From NCBI GenBank assembly GCA_040752815.1, contig JBFMGC010000008.1, positions 19,151-83,150 of the forward strand: a DNA stretch of 64,000 nt, written 5' to 3'. Each line of letters begins with the position of its first letter. Positions within the stretch are counted from its first letter, which is position 1. Origin of the DNA: Candidatus Zixiibacteriota bacterium (GTDB taxonomy: Bacteria; Zixibacteria; MSB-5A5; GN15; FEB-12). Positions 26,127 through 33,803 of this stretch are shown here, piece after piece. The notes under the pieces were generated by a model. That model worked only from the letters and a program-made list of their open reading frames with translations, ran no database searches and was not told the DNA's origin. The translations under genes were made by a program, and so were the position numbers.

Positions 26127-26945
26127 TTGCCGAGTAGTAAGGTGAAGCGGAACATTCCGCAGACGGCTTCAGTGAATATCAGAGTCGGAACATCGGGTTA
26201 CAGTTTCGAGGACTGGCGCGGCTGTTTCTACCCGCCGGACATCGACAAAGGCAAGATGCTGGATTTCTACGCCGGCCGATTCAGCACGGTCGAGATTAAC
26301 AGCACCTACTACCGCATCCCGCATCCGCGAGTGTTCGAGAATATGGTGCGCAAGACATCCGAGGACTTCGATTTCATGGTTAAAACGCCGCAGTCGTTCA
26401 CGCACCGCCGCAATGAACTGGGCAAAGACCGTCAGGCTTTCGCCGATGCCCTCAAGCCGCTGGCGGAGTCGGGACGGCTGTCAGGACTGCTTGCGCAGTT
26501 CCCGTACTCATTTAAGTTCACTCCGCAGAACCTGGATCATCTCAGTATCTGCCGCGACGCGGTCGCGCCGCACCCGCTCTTTACCGAGTTTCGCCACATC
26601 AGCTGGGTGAACCGGGCGACATATGATCGCCTGAAAGCTGAAGGGATAGGGTATGTCTGTGTCGACGAGCCGGAGCTGCCCGGCCTTCTGAAGCCGGACT
26701 GCTTTGCCACTACGGACTTCGCCTATATCCGCCTGCACGGGCGCAACGCCGAGCAGTGGTGGGACGGAGGCGCGCTGCGTTATGACTATTCTTACTCTGA
26801 GGAGGAGCTGCAATACTGGCGCGACAAAGTGAATAAGATCGCCGCCAAGGTTCGATCCACGTACGTGTTCTTCAACAACTGCCACATGGGGCAGGCGGTC
26901 AACAATGCGGCACAGTTCGCAGCGATGCTGAGACACGTTGAATGA
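26127..26945 (+). CDS. DUF72 family TIM-barrel protein (YecE-like)
   Basis: 272 residues in the longest form (TTG 26127). GTG starts at 26142 and 26172 are also possible; conserved sequence begins right after the latter (RVGTSGYSFEDWRGCFYP). Family marks: FSTVEINSTYYRIP, MVKTPQSFTHRR, YIRLHGRNAEQWW and VFFNNCHMGQAVNNA. DUF72 proteins have a TIM-barrel related to AP endonuclease-like folds; their activity is not established. The gene lies about 60 bases after the zinc-ribbon frame and ends just before a hairpin repeat. Confidence 0.9.
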   Translation: MPSSKVKRNIPQTASVNIRVGTSGYSFEDWRGCFYPPDIDKGKMLDFYAGRFSTVEINSTYYRIPHPRVFENMVRKTSEDFDFMVKTPQSFTHRRNELGKDRQAFADALKPLAESGRLSGLLAQFPYSFKFTPQNLDHLSICRDAVAPHPLFTEFRHISWVNRATYDRLKAEGIGYVCVDEPELPGLLKPDCFATTDFAYIRLHGRNAEQWWDGGALRYDYSYSEEELQYWRDKVNKIAAKVRSTYVFFNNCHMGQAVNNAAQFAAMLRHVE

Positions 26946-26972
26946 GTCACCCTTCGACAGGCTCAGGGTGAC
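26946..26972. repeat. GTCACCCT...AGGGTGAC hairpin (widespread CTTCGACAGGCTCAGG element)
   Basis: Perfect 8-base stem GTCACCCT/AGGGTGAC around TCGACAGGCTC, starting right after the DUF72 stop. I recognise CCTTCGACAGGCTCAGG as an intergenic word seen in many unrelated genomes. It may act as a terminator-like or REP-type element; no T-tract follows. Confidence 0.7.
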
Positions 26973-27019
26973 CTTGTGACCCGCGGACTTTGGTGACGGT
27001 GGGATTCTTAATGTGCACT

Positions 27020-27095
27020 TGTGTGCTGCCGGCCTCGCCGCGGCGGGCCGTCCGGAGGACGTGCGGTCGCCGGCGCTGTCGGGCGGGTCGCGGCT
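27020..27095. repeat. Degenerate GC-rich palindromic words
   Basis: Contains CGCCGCGGCG, GTCCGGAGGAC and GTCGGGCGGGTCGC in series. The last shares its core with the hairpins at 9450 and 19132. No gene seen in 26973-27213; the last 70 bases become AT-richer and probably hold the promoter of the ABC exporter. Confidence 0.4.
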
Positions 27096-27213
27096 AAGAA
27101 CATCACCCTAGCGAAAGCAAACTGACCCGTTACGAATCGATTAACCTACCCGATTTTGGTTGACTCTCTCTCTGAAAACTCTTAACCCTACCGCCTGTTT
27201 TTGAGGAAATGTA

Positions 27214-28146
27214 ATGTATTTAAGGCTGGAAGGCATCACCAAACGGTACGACGGCAAGACCGCTGTGGAGAATCTTTCCATGGAAGTGCCAAGGGGCTGC
27301 ATCTACGGCATGATTGGTCCCAATGGCGCCGGCAAGACGACCACGATCCGTATGGTTATGGACGTAATCGCGCCCGATTCCGGGCGGATACTCATTGATG
27401 GGAAAGTGCCGGACGGTTCGTTTCGAGATCGGGTTGGCTATTTGCCGGAAGAGCGTGGCCTTTATAAGAAGATGACCCTTCGCGAGGTGATGACCTACCT
27501 GGCCGAACTCAAAGGCTATCCGCGAGGCAAGATAAACCGGTCGGTTGGACCGTGGCTCGAGCGGATGGGACTCAGGGAGTACGAACTCAAAAAGGTCGAG
27601 GAGCTTTCGAAGGGAATGGCCCAAAAGCTCCAGTTCATTACCACGATTCTGCATGAGCCGGAGATGGTCATCTTTGACGAGATCTTCTCCGGACTTGATC
27701 CGCTGAATATCGAATTGGTGAAGGACGCTCTTCTGGAATTGAAGCGCCAGGGCAAGACGATACTGTTCTCCACCCACGTGATGGAGCAGGCCGAGAAGCT
27801 GTGCGACTATATCTGCATGATCTCACGCGGACACAAGGTTCTCGATGGGCGTATCGGTGATGTGAAGGCGAGGTTTGGACGGAACACTCTGCAGATGTCA
27901 TTCGAGGGTGACGGCAGCTTCATTCGCGGTCTGCCCGGTGTCGATGACGTGATCGAGTTCAACAACTATGTAGAGGTTCGCCTGTCGGCTAAAACGCAGG
28001 CTCACGATATCCTTCAGGCTGTGGTGGGCCGGATCAAAGTGAGCAGGTTCGAGGTGGTGGCGCCGTCGCTGTACGACATCTTCATAGACCAGGTCAAGGT
28101 CGACTCGTCTGAGCTGGCCAGTCAACCGGGGGGACAGCATGTCTAA
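27214..28146 (+). CDS. ABC exporter ATPase (NatA/CcmA type)
   Basis: 310 residues. Walker A GPNGAGKTTT (about 35-44), Q-loop region GYLPEERGLYKKM, signature LSKGMAQKLQ, Walker B MVIFDEIFSGLDP and H-loop FSTHVMEQAEKL are all present. The signature reads LSKGM instead of LSGGQ, common in this NatA-like branch. A C-terminal DUF4162-like domain follows (about 210-300). Ribosome site GAGGAA precedes the ATG. It energises the permease encoded next, whose start overlaps by 8 bases. Exported substrate unknown; NatAB members move sodium or lipophilic compounds. Confidence 0.94.
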   Translation: MYLRLEGITKRYDGKTAVENLSMEVPRGCIYGMIGPNGAGKTTTIRMVMDVIAPDSGRILIDGKVPDGSFRDRVGYLPEERGLYKKMTLREVMTYLAELKGYPRGKINRSVGPWLERMGLREYELKKVEELSKGMAQKLQFITTILHEPEMVIFDEIFSGLDPLNIELVKDALLELKRQGKTILFSTHVMEQAEKLCDYICMISRGHKVLDGRIGDVKARFGRNTLQMSFEGDGSFIRGLPGVDDVIEFNNYVEVRLSAKTQAHDILQAVVGRIKVSRFEVVAPSLYDIFIDQVKVDSSELASQPGGQHV

Positions 28147-29461
28147 GTTTCTGGTCATCTTGCGCCGGGAATACGCACAACTGGTCAAGAAGAAGTCCTT
28201 CCTGATAATGACGCTCCTGACACCGGGTATCATGGTGGCGTTCATGTTCCTGCCGGCGTTTTTCATGCAGCAGGGATCGGACCGGGTAGAATCGTTTGCG
28301 GTGATCGACCGTGACGGCCACGGCCTGGGACAGCAGTTGGCCGACGCCATGGAATCGTACCTGCTGGCCGATTCTGTAACCCAAGCCTATCGGCGTGACA
28401 GCGTGGTGGAGATCAGCGCCGAAGATGCAGAGCTGTACAATCAGAACTACGAGCGATTGGTACAGCGCATCCGTGAGCGCAAGCTTCAGTATCTCATGGT
28501 GCTGAACCGCGACGCATATCTGGCTGATTCTGCCCTGTTGCTCGTAACCAATTCGGACAACATCCGCACCCTCAATCGTCTGGAATCTCAGGTGAGCAAG
28601 GTGCTGGCCAAGCAGCGGGTCGAGATCAGCCGCCTCAACATTCCGGTAGATTCTGTGATGGCGCTAACGCGCACTGTCGATCTACCGAGGCGCGATACGA
28701 AAGGCGAGGTGGTCAGCACCGAGGCCAAGTTTATCACCGGCACGGTCTTGATGATGCTGATCTATATGCTGATCCTGATCGACGGCCAGGCCATGATGCA
28801 GTCGGTGATCGACGAGAAATCTGGGCGGATTATGGAAGTGCTGGTGTCATCGGCAACACCGTTCCAAATCATGGCCGGGAAGATAGTCGGCACCGGGCTG
28901 GCGGCGCTGACCCAGGTGGGCATCTGGATACTGGGCGCGGTCCTGCTGATGGCCTATTCGGCGTCATCCGGCACTCAACTCGACAGCTCCATTACGCGGA
29001 GCGTATTCAATCCCGCGACCGTGGTCTGTTTCGCCTGCTTCCTGGTGCTCGGTTACCTGCTGTTCTCGACCATATTTGCTTTTATCGGCTCGCTGGTTAA
29101 CAGCACAAAAGAGGCGCAGCCTCTAATCATGCCGGTCATCATGATCTTGTTCGTGCCGGCGATGATGATCGGCTTTGCCGTGCTCGAATCGCCCGATGCC
29201 GGGTGGCTTCGTGTTGTCTCGTTCTTCCCGACCTATACGCCGCTCGTAATGATGATGCGGGTATCGGTGGTAGCGCCGACCGTCGACGGCAACCCGCTGC
29301 TTTCACCCATTATGGGCGAGGCGGTGTTGAGCATGATCGGCATGGTGCTGGCGCTGTTCATAGCGGTCTGGATTACGTCGCGAGTGTTCCGCGTGGGCAT
29401 ATTAATGTACGGCAAGCGCCCGACCCTGCCGGAAATTGTCAGGTGGGTCAGGCACGGATAG
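28139..29461 (+). CDS. ABC-2 type permease (NatB-like)
   Basis: 440 residues. One N-terminal helix (LIMTLLTPGIMVAFMFLPAF) is followed by a large extracytoplasmic domain (about 45-190) and five or six C-terminal helices. The DEKSGRIMEVLVSSATPFQIMAGK motif after the second helix is the usual NatB/ABC-2 signature. Partner of the ATPase before it. Confidence 0.93.
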   Translation: MSKFLVILRREYAQLVKKKSFLIMTLLTPGIMVAFMFLPAFFMQQGSDRVESFAVIDRDGHGLGQQLADAMESYLLADSVTQAYRRDSVVEISAEDAELYNQNYERLVQRIRERKLQYLMVLNRDAYLADSALLLVTNSDNIRTLNRLESQVSKVLAKQRVEISRLNIPVDSVMALTRTVDLPRRDTKGEVVSTEAKFITGTVLMMLIYMLILIDGQAMMQSVIDEKSGRIMEVLVSSATPFQIMAGKIVGTGLAALTQVGIWILGAVLLMAYSASSGTQLDSSITRSVFNPATVVCFACFLVLGYLLFSTIFAFIGSLVNSTKEAQPLIMPVIMILFVPAMMIGFAVLESPDAGWLRVVSFFPTYTPLVMMMRVSVVAPTVDGNPLLSPIMGEAVLSMIGMVLALFIAVWITSRVFRVGILMYGKRPTLPEIVRWVRHG

Positions 29462-30385
29462 GTGTATCGGAGTTCGGAACAGATGGTTGATCGGAAAAGA
29501 CTAGGCCGGACATTGGTGCTGCTCGCAGCTTTCGTTTTCTTCTCGGCCAACAGCATCTACTTTCTCGAACGGCCGGGCGGGCCGCTGATGGCCGCGGGGG
29601 AGAGGACCATCAGCTTTGATTTCGATCACCTCCGCGACGGCTCCAAGCTCAAGCTGGGCGCCAAAGCCGCGTTGCTGGTCAACTACGAAAACGGCGAGGT
29701 ACTTTACGCGCGCAATGCCGATGTGCAGCGACCGATTGCATCGATCACTAAACTGGTCACGGCAATGGTGGTGATGGACAGGCGTTTGGATTTGAGTACG
29801 GTAGTTACGGTCACTCAGGACGACGTCCGCAACTCATCGCGCTCGCGACTGCGGGCCGGGTATCAACTGACCGCCAATGATCTGATGTACGCCGCCCTGC
29901 TAAACTCCGACAACCGGGCGGCGCGCGCCCTGGCACGCGCCGCCTGCGGCTCAGTTGAGTCGTTCGTGAAAGAAATGAATCTCAAAATGAAGAAGCTGGG
30001 ACTGAGGAATACCGAATTCTTTGAGCCGACCGGGCTCGACTCGCGAAACGTCTCCACAGCCCATGAGGTCGCCAAGATCCTCCATTACGCGTACGAGTAC
30101 GAACTAATACGCAAGATAACGTCCGAGAAATCGCACCTCTGCCGGGTCGTCAACAGGAAGAACAAACAGATTCGCATGGCCAATACGAACATGATAGTCA
30201 ACTCCACCTACAAAGTGTTGACCGGCAAGACCGGCTATATCGACGCATCCGCATACTGCCTGACCACTTTGGTGCAAAACAGGGGAGGGGAGAAGCTCAC
30301 CTGTGTGGTTCTGGGCGTGCCTGGAGATCGCCAGCGGTTCCGCGAGGCGCGCAAGCTTGTCGATTGGGGATTCAGTCGGATCTGA
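29462..30385 (+). CDS. D-alanyl-D-alanine carboxypeptidase (PBP5/DacF type, S11)
   Basis: 307 residues from GTG 29462, or 300 from ATG 29483, which has CGGAG 10 bases upstream. An N-terminal helix (about 15-33) is a signal or anchor. Serine penicillin-recognising motifs are complete: SITK (about 93), SDN (about 149) and KTG (about 255). It trims the terminal D-Ala of murein stem peptides in the periplasm. It lacks the long C-terminal anchoring domain of classical PBP5, as in short DacF-like enzymes. It follows the ABC exporter without a gap and may share its transcript. Confidence 0.93.
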   Translation: MYRSSEQMVDRKRLGRTLVLLAAFVFFSANSIYFLERPGGPLMAAGERTISFDFDHLRDGSKLKLGAKAALLVNYENGEVLYARNADVQRPIASITKLVTAMVVMDRRLDLSTVVTVTQDDVRNSSRSRLRAGYQLTANDLMYAALLNSDNRAARALARAACGSVESFVKEMNLKMKKLGLRNTEFFEPTGLDSRNVSTAHEVAKILHYAYEYELIRKITSEKSHLCRVVNRKNKQIRMANTNMIVNSTYKVLTGKTGYIDASAYCLTTLVQNRGGEKLTCVVLGVPGDRQRFREARKLVDWGFSRI

Positions 30386-30396
30386 CGGGTACGCCG

Positions 30397-31914
30397 CTAC
30401 GGCACCATTTTGGCGCGCAGCTCGTCGGCACGGCGTCCGGCGTCCTGTCTGATGAGCGCGTAGGTAATGCTGTTAAGCTGATAGGTCCGCGCCGCCCGGT
30501 CGAATAGCTCCGCCGCGCGGGTAATGTCTCCAAGACCTTCGTAGGCCTTCGCCAGATGATAGAGCGTCCACGCCTGTAGCAAGTCAGACTGTTCGAGATG
30601 CGATATGGCCTGGGCATAATCGCCCTCCGCCAGTGAGACTAATCCAAGGGAGAGATAAGCGCTTCTCGTTCTCGCGGGATTGACCAATGGTTCAACTTCG
30701 GTCAGGTAAGCTTCCGTCTGCTGCCGGGCCTCGCTCAACCGTCCTCGTTCGCGGTAAATAAGGGACTGATACAGGTAGGCGTTTTGGCGGGCATTTCGCT
30801 TGATGCGGGGGAAGAGTTCCGACTTGTCAATGATCTCAACCGATTGTGCCAGCCGCTGCTGGGCCTCGTCGAACCGCCCCAGACGGGCAAGCAGGAAAAT
30901 CATCGTGTTCAAATCGTCGGACATGGCGGCTGGATCGGACATAGTCGAGTCAAGGCGATAAAGCTCTTCGAGCCTGGCCAGCCCTGTCTCCAAGTCACCC
31001 TGGTCCACGTAGGTGACGGCAAAGCCCACAATTGCAGCTCGGCGGTGCCCGATGCCCGCGCCGGATTCGAACAGCTTCTCGAGCTCCATTCTCGCCTCGT
31101 CATGTCTGCCCATGAACACGAGGTTGGCGGAGATCCCGATTCGCGACGCGCCAAACGACGGGTCATGCGCGAGGGATTTTCGGTACTGCTCTATTGCCGC
31201 CTCAAACTGCCCCTGGCGGGTCAGCAGCTCCGCATAGGAGTCGTAGGGCTTGGGATCGTCCGGGATGAGCCTGATATACTCCTGGAAAGCACGCCCGGCA
31301 GCCTCATAATCCTCGAGAAAATTGTAGGAGTAGCCGAGAACGTTGTACGGCGGGGCGTAGCCCGGGGCAATCCGCACGATATCCTCACAGACGCTGACGG
31401 CCGAGTCGTACTCCCGTTGACCGAAATACTCGGCGGCCAGAAACATCAGCGCGCGAGGATCGCGAGGGTACTGTCGGGCGAGTTCCCTGAGCAGCTCAAT
31501 CTGAGTGGCAGGGTCGCCGTTAGCTCCGGCTAACATCGCCTCAATCAACAACTGTTCCCCCTCTGATGCCCGCGCTGCGTACTTTCCGGCCAATTGAATG
31601 TGCTCGAAATAACCTTTGGCGCTCTGCTCCGAAATGGCCGAGTAGAGGTAGGCCAGGGCGAACTGAGGATCAGCGTCGATCGCCTTATCGAAATACTGCT
31701 GGGCTTCATGGAAACGTAGGTTGTCACAGAGCTCAGCACCGGCCAGGAACGCCTCCCGTGCTGCAGATGAAGAGGTCGATATCGGAATTCGGCCATCGCC
31801 ACCACCGCCGCACTGGCACAACCCTAATAGACCCGCCACGGCGGCGGCCACTACGAATGTAGGGTAACTTTTACTGCCCCAGTTCAAATCACGGCTGCTC
31901 ACGGCAGATTTCAA
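30397..31914 (-). CDS. TPR-repeat protein A (tandem paralogue)
   Basis: 505 residues. A hydrophobic segment (VVAAAVAGLLGLCQCGGGG) near residues 20-40 may be a signal or lipoprotein anchor (GLCQC). The remainder is tetratricopeptide repeats with an unusual long-spaced pattern, as in large serine/threonine kinase-adenylate cyclase TPR tails (FDKAIDADPQFALAYLYSAI, IPDDPKPYDSYAELL). It is clearly related to the following upstream gene, sharing that IPDDP(K/N)PYDSYA block and the same repeat order. No enzymatic domain. Role unknown. Confidence 0.85.
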   Translation of the reverse strand: MKSAVSSRDLNWGSKSYPTFVVAAAVAGLLGLCQCGGGGDGRIPISTSSSAAREAFLAGAELCDNLRFHEAQQYFDKAIDADPQFALAYLYSAISEQSAKGYFEHIQLAGKYAARASEGEQLLIEAMLAGANGDPATQIELLRELARQYPRDPRALMFLAAEYFGQREYDSAVSVCEDIVRIAPGYAPPYNVLGYSYNFLEDYEAAGRAFQEYIRLIPDDPKPYDSYAELLTRQGQFEAAIEQYRKSLAHDPSFGASRIGISANLVFMGRHDEARMELEKLFESGAGIGHRRAAIVGFAVTYVDQGDLETGLARLEELYRLDSTMSDPAAMSDDLNTMIFLLARLGRFDEAQQRLAQSVEIIDKSELFPRIKRNARQNAYLYQSLIYRERGRLSEARQQTEAYLTEVEPLVNPARTRSAYLSLGLVSLAEGDYAQAISHLEQSDLLQAWTLYHLAKAYEGLGDITRAAELFDRAARTYQLNSITYALIRQDAGRRADELRAKMVP

Positions 31915-31948
31915 GAAACGGATTTACGGAGCCGAATCAAGCGGTTTG

Positions 31949-33481
31949 TTACCGTGAATCGGAACTGGCAGCTATTTCCGACGACCTCTCGGAGGCGCCT
32001 GGTCCGGGCCTGCCGGCCAGCGCCATAGAACCGACTTTATCACGGGCTTTCGCGCGGACGAAAGCCTGTGTTAATTGGGTGAATTGATCGTACTCGGAGG
32101 CCTGGCGATAATACTTGATCGCCTGGGTGATATCGCCAATGGCTTCAAGTGCGCGCGCCAAGTGGAATTGGTTATACGCCTGACTTAGGTCGGACTGCAT
32201 GAGTTCATCGGCTGCGTCGCCCGGACGGCCCTCCGCAAGGGCGATCAGGCCCAGTGTCTGATGAGCCAATTGGAGCCTCACTGGATCATCGAGCGTTGCC
32301 ACCCGGCTTAGGTAATCCTTGGCGCAGGCGAGGGCCGCGTCAGTTTTGGATCGGCCCAACCAGACAAGAGCTTGTCTCCGAAGGTGGTCTATCTGACGAC
32401 TTTCCAGCAGGGTCGGATGCGAGATACACTTCTCGGCAGCCTGTAGGGCCCGGGTGAACGCTTTTGAAGCCTCGTTGGGTAGTCCGGATTCAAGCAGTAC
32501 CAAACCCAGGTTGTCCAGATCGGAGACCAAAGCGGCGAAGTCACCTGCCGCCCTGGACAATTCGCACGACTTTGTCAACTCGGACGCCGCGCTCGCCAGA
32601 TCGCCCTGGTCCGCATAAGAAGTCGCCAGGCCAAGCAACGCCGTTCTGCGCTGACCGTCGTCGTCGGCCAGTTCATAGAACTGCCTGAGTTGATCTCTCG
32701 CTTCAGCGTATCGACCTAACAGATTGAGGCCGCGCGCGATGCCAAGATGGGACAAGTCGAAGTCAGGCCTGATTTCGAGCGCCCGGCGGTAGAACGTGAT
32801 GGCTTCGTCAACCCTGTTCATCTGGGTTAGCAGATCGGCATAGGAATCATAGGGGTTGGGATCGTCGGGAATAAGCTCCATGTACTTGAGGAAACATCTC
32901 TCGGCCGCCGGCAAATTCCCAAGAAAGCGGTAACAGTACCCCAGGCCGTTGTAGGCCTGCGAGAACCCAGGATCATACGAGATTGCGCCGAGGTACTCGT
33001 CGACTGCGCCCGGCCAATCCTTCTTGTAGAACAGCGAATTCCCGAATTCGTTATGTGCCCGAGGATCGGTTGGATAAAGCTCGACCAGACGCTTCAGCAG
33101 ATTCTGTTCCTCGACCGGCCGGCGCGCATAGAGCGCTTCAGCCGCCCGTATCAGCAAACACTCGCCCTCAGAGACCCTGTCCGCCAATCCAGCGGCACGA
33201 ATTCGGGCGGCGGCGCGCCCCTCCAACGACGGGTGCGTGCGAGACAGATAAAGATAAGCAAGAGCGAAACCGGAATCTTCGCCCACCGCCCGCTCAAAGT
33301 GCTCATACGCCTCCGGCATGCGTAGCCGCTCGAAGAGATCCCGACCCATTATAAAATGTGAACGCGCGACGGTGGAATTTGTGGTGACCGGGATGACCAG
33401 GGCGGCAGGAGTGTCACCAAGCAAATAGATGGCGGCCAAGCCCAGGGCAATAACTAAGATAGCGGAAACCAGTATCTTCAT
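31949..33481 (-). CDS. TPR-repeat protein B (tandem paralogue)
   Basis: 510 residues. N-terminal helix ILVSAILVIALGLAAIYLLG is probably a membrane anchor or signal; the rest is TPR (ALAYLYLSRTHPSLEGRAAA, IPDDPNPYDSYADLL). It matches protein A along its length, consistent with a tandem duplication followed by divergence; the C-terminal 30 residues are unique and Ser/Gly-rich. The two genes are 34 bases apart and probably co-transcribed. Confidence 0.85.
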   Translation of the reverse strand: MKILVSAILVIALGLAAIYLLGDTPAALVIPVTTNSTVARSHFIMGRDLFERLRMPEAYEHFERAVGEDSGFALAYLYLSRTHPSLEGRAAARIRAAGLADRVSEGECLLIRAAEALYARRPVEEQNLLKRLVELYPTDPRAHNEFGNSLFYKKDWPGAVDEYLGAISYDPGFSQAYNGLGYCYRFLGNLPAAERCFLKYMELIPDDPNPYDSYADLLTQMNRVDEAITFYRRALEIRPDFDLSHLGIARGLNLLGRYAEARDQLRQFYELADDDGQRRTALLGLATSYADQGDLASAASELTKSCELSRAAGDFAALVSDLDNLGLVLLESGLPNEASKAFTRALQAAEKCISHPTLLESRQIDHLRRQALVWLGRSKTDAALACAKDYLSRVATLDDPVRLQLAHQTLGLIALAEGRPGDAADELMQSDLSQAYNQFHLARALEAIGDITQAIKYYRQASEYDQFTQLTQAFVRAKARDKVGSMALAGRPGPGASERSSEIAASSDSR

Positions 33482-33803
33482 GACTAATGCTGATTAGTTG
33501 ACGACTTTTCGGGGGAATCCCCGGTTATCGACACTATTAGCATAGGTCGGCTTTCCGGCGGTGAGCTTGATTGGAAAGATACACTACCGAGGGTGTCCTC
33601 GGCTCGACAGGGCGACCTGGCGGATAATAGCGAGCTTCAAGCGGCGGTCTTTGGGCACTGCTTGGAAAGCGATACGGGCAGGGAAGTGCGAAACCAGGAG
33701 GTTAGAGGAGCGTGAGGACAGAGCAAGTAGAACGTCCTGTAATATATATTATGTTAACTCTCCGAAATACTAAACCGCCTCTGAATCATCCCAAACCGCT
33801 CCG
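33482..33803. other. Intergenic region upstream of the TPR pair
   Basis: 322 bases without a credible gene. It holds a small hairpin CCGAGG GTGT CCTCGG (33587-33602) and an AT palindrome TAATATATATTA (33740-33751) that could be part of the promoter for the TPR genes or simply follow leuS. No terminator with a T-tract is obvious. Confidence 0.5.
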
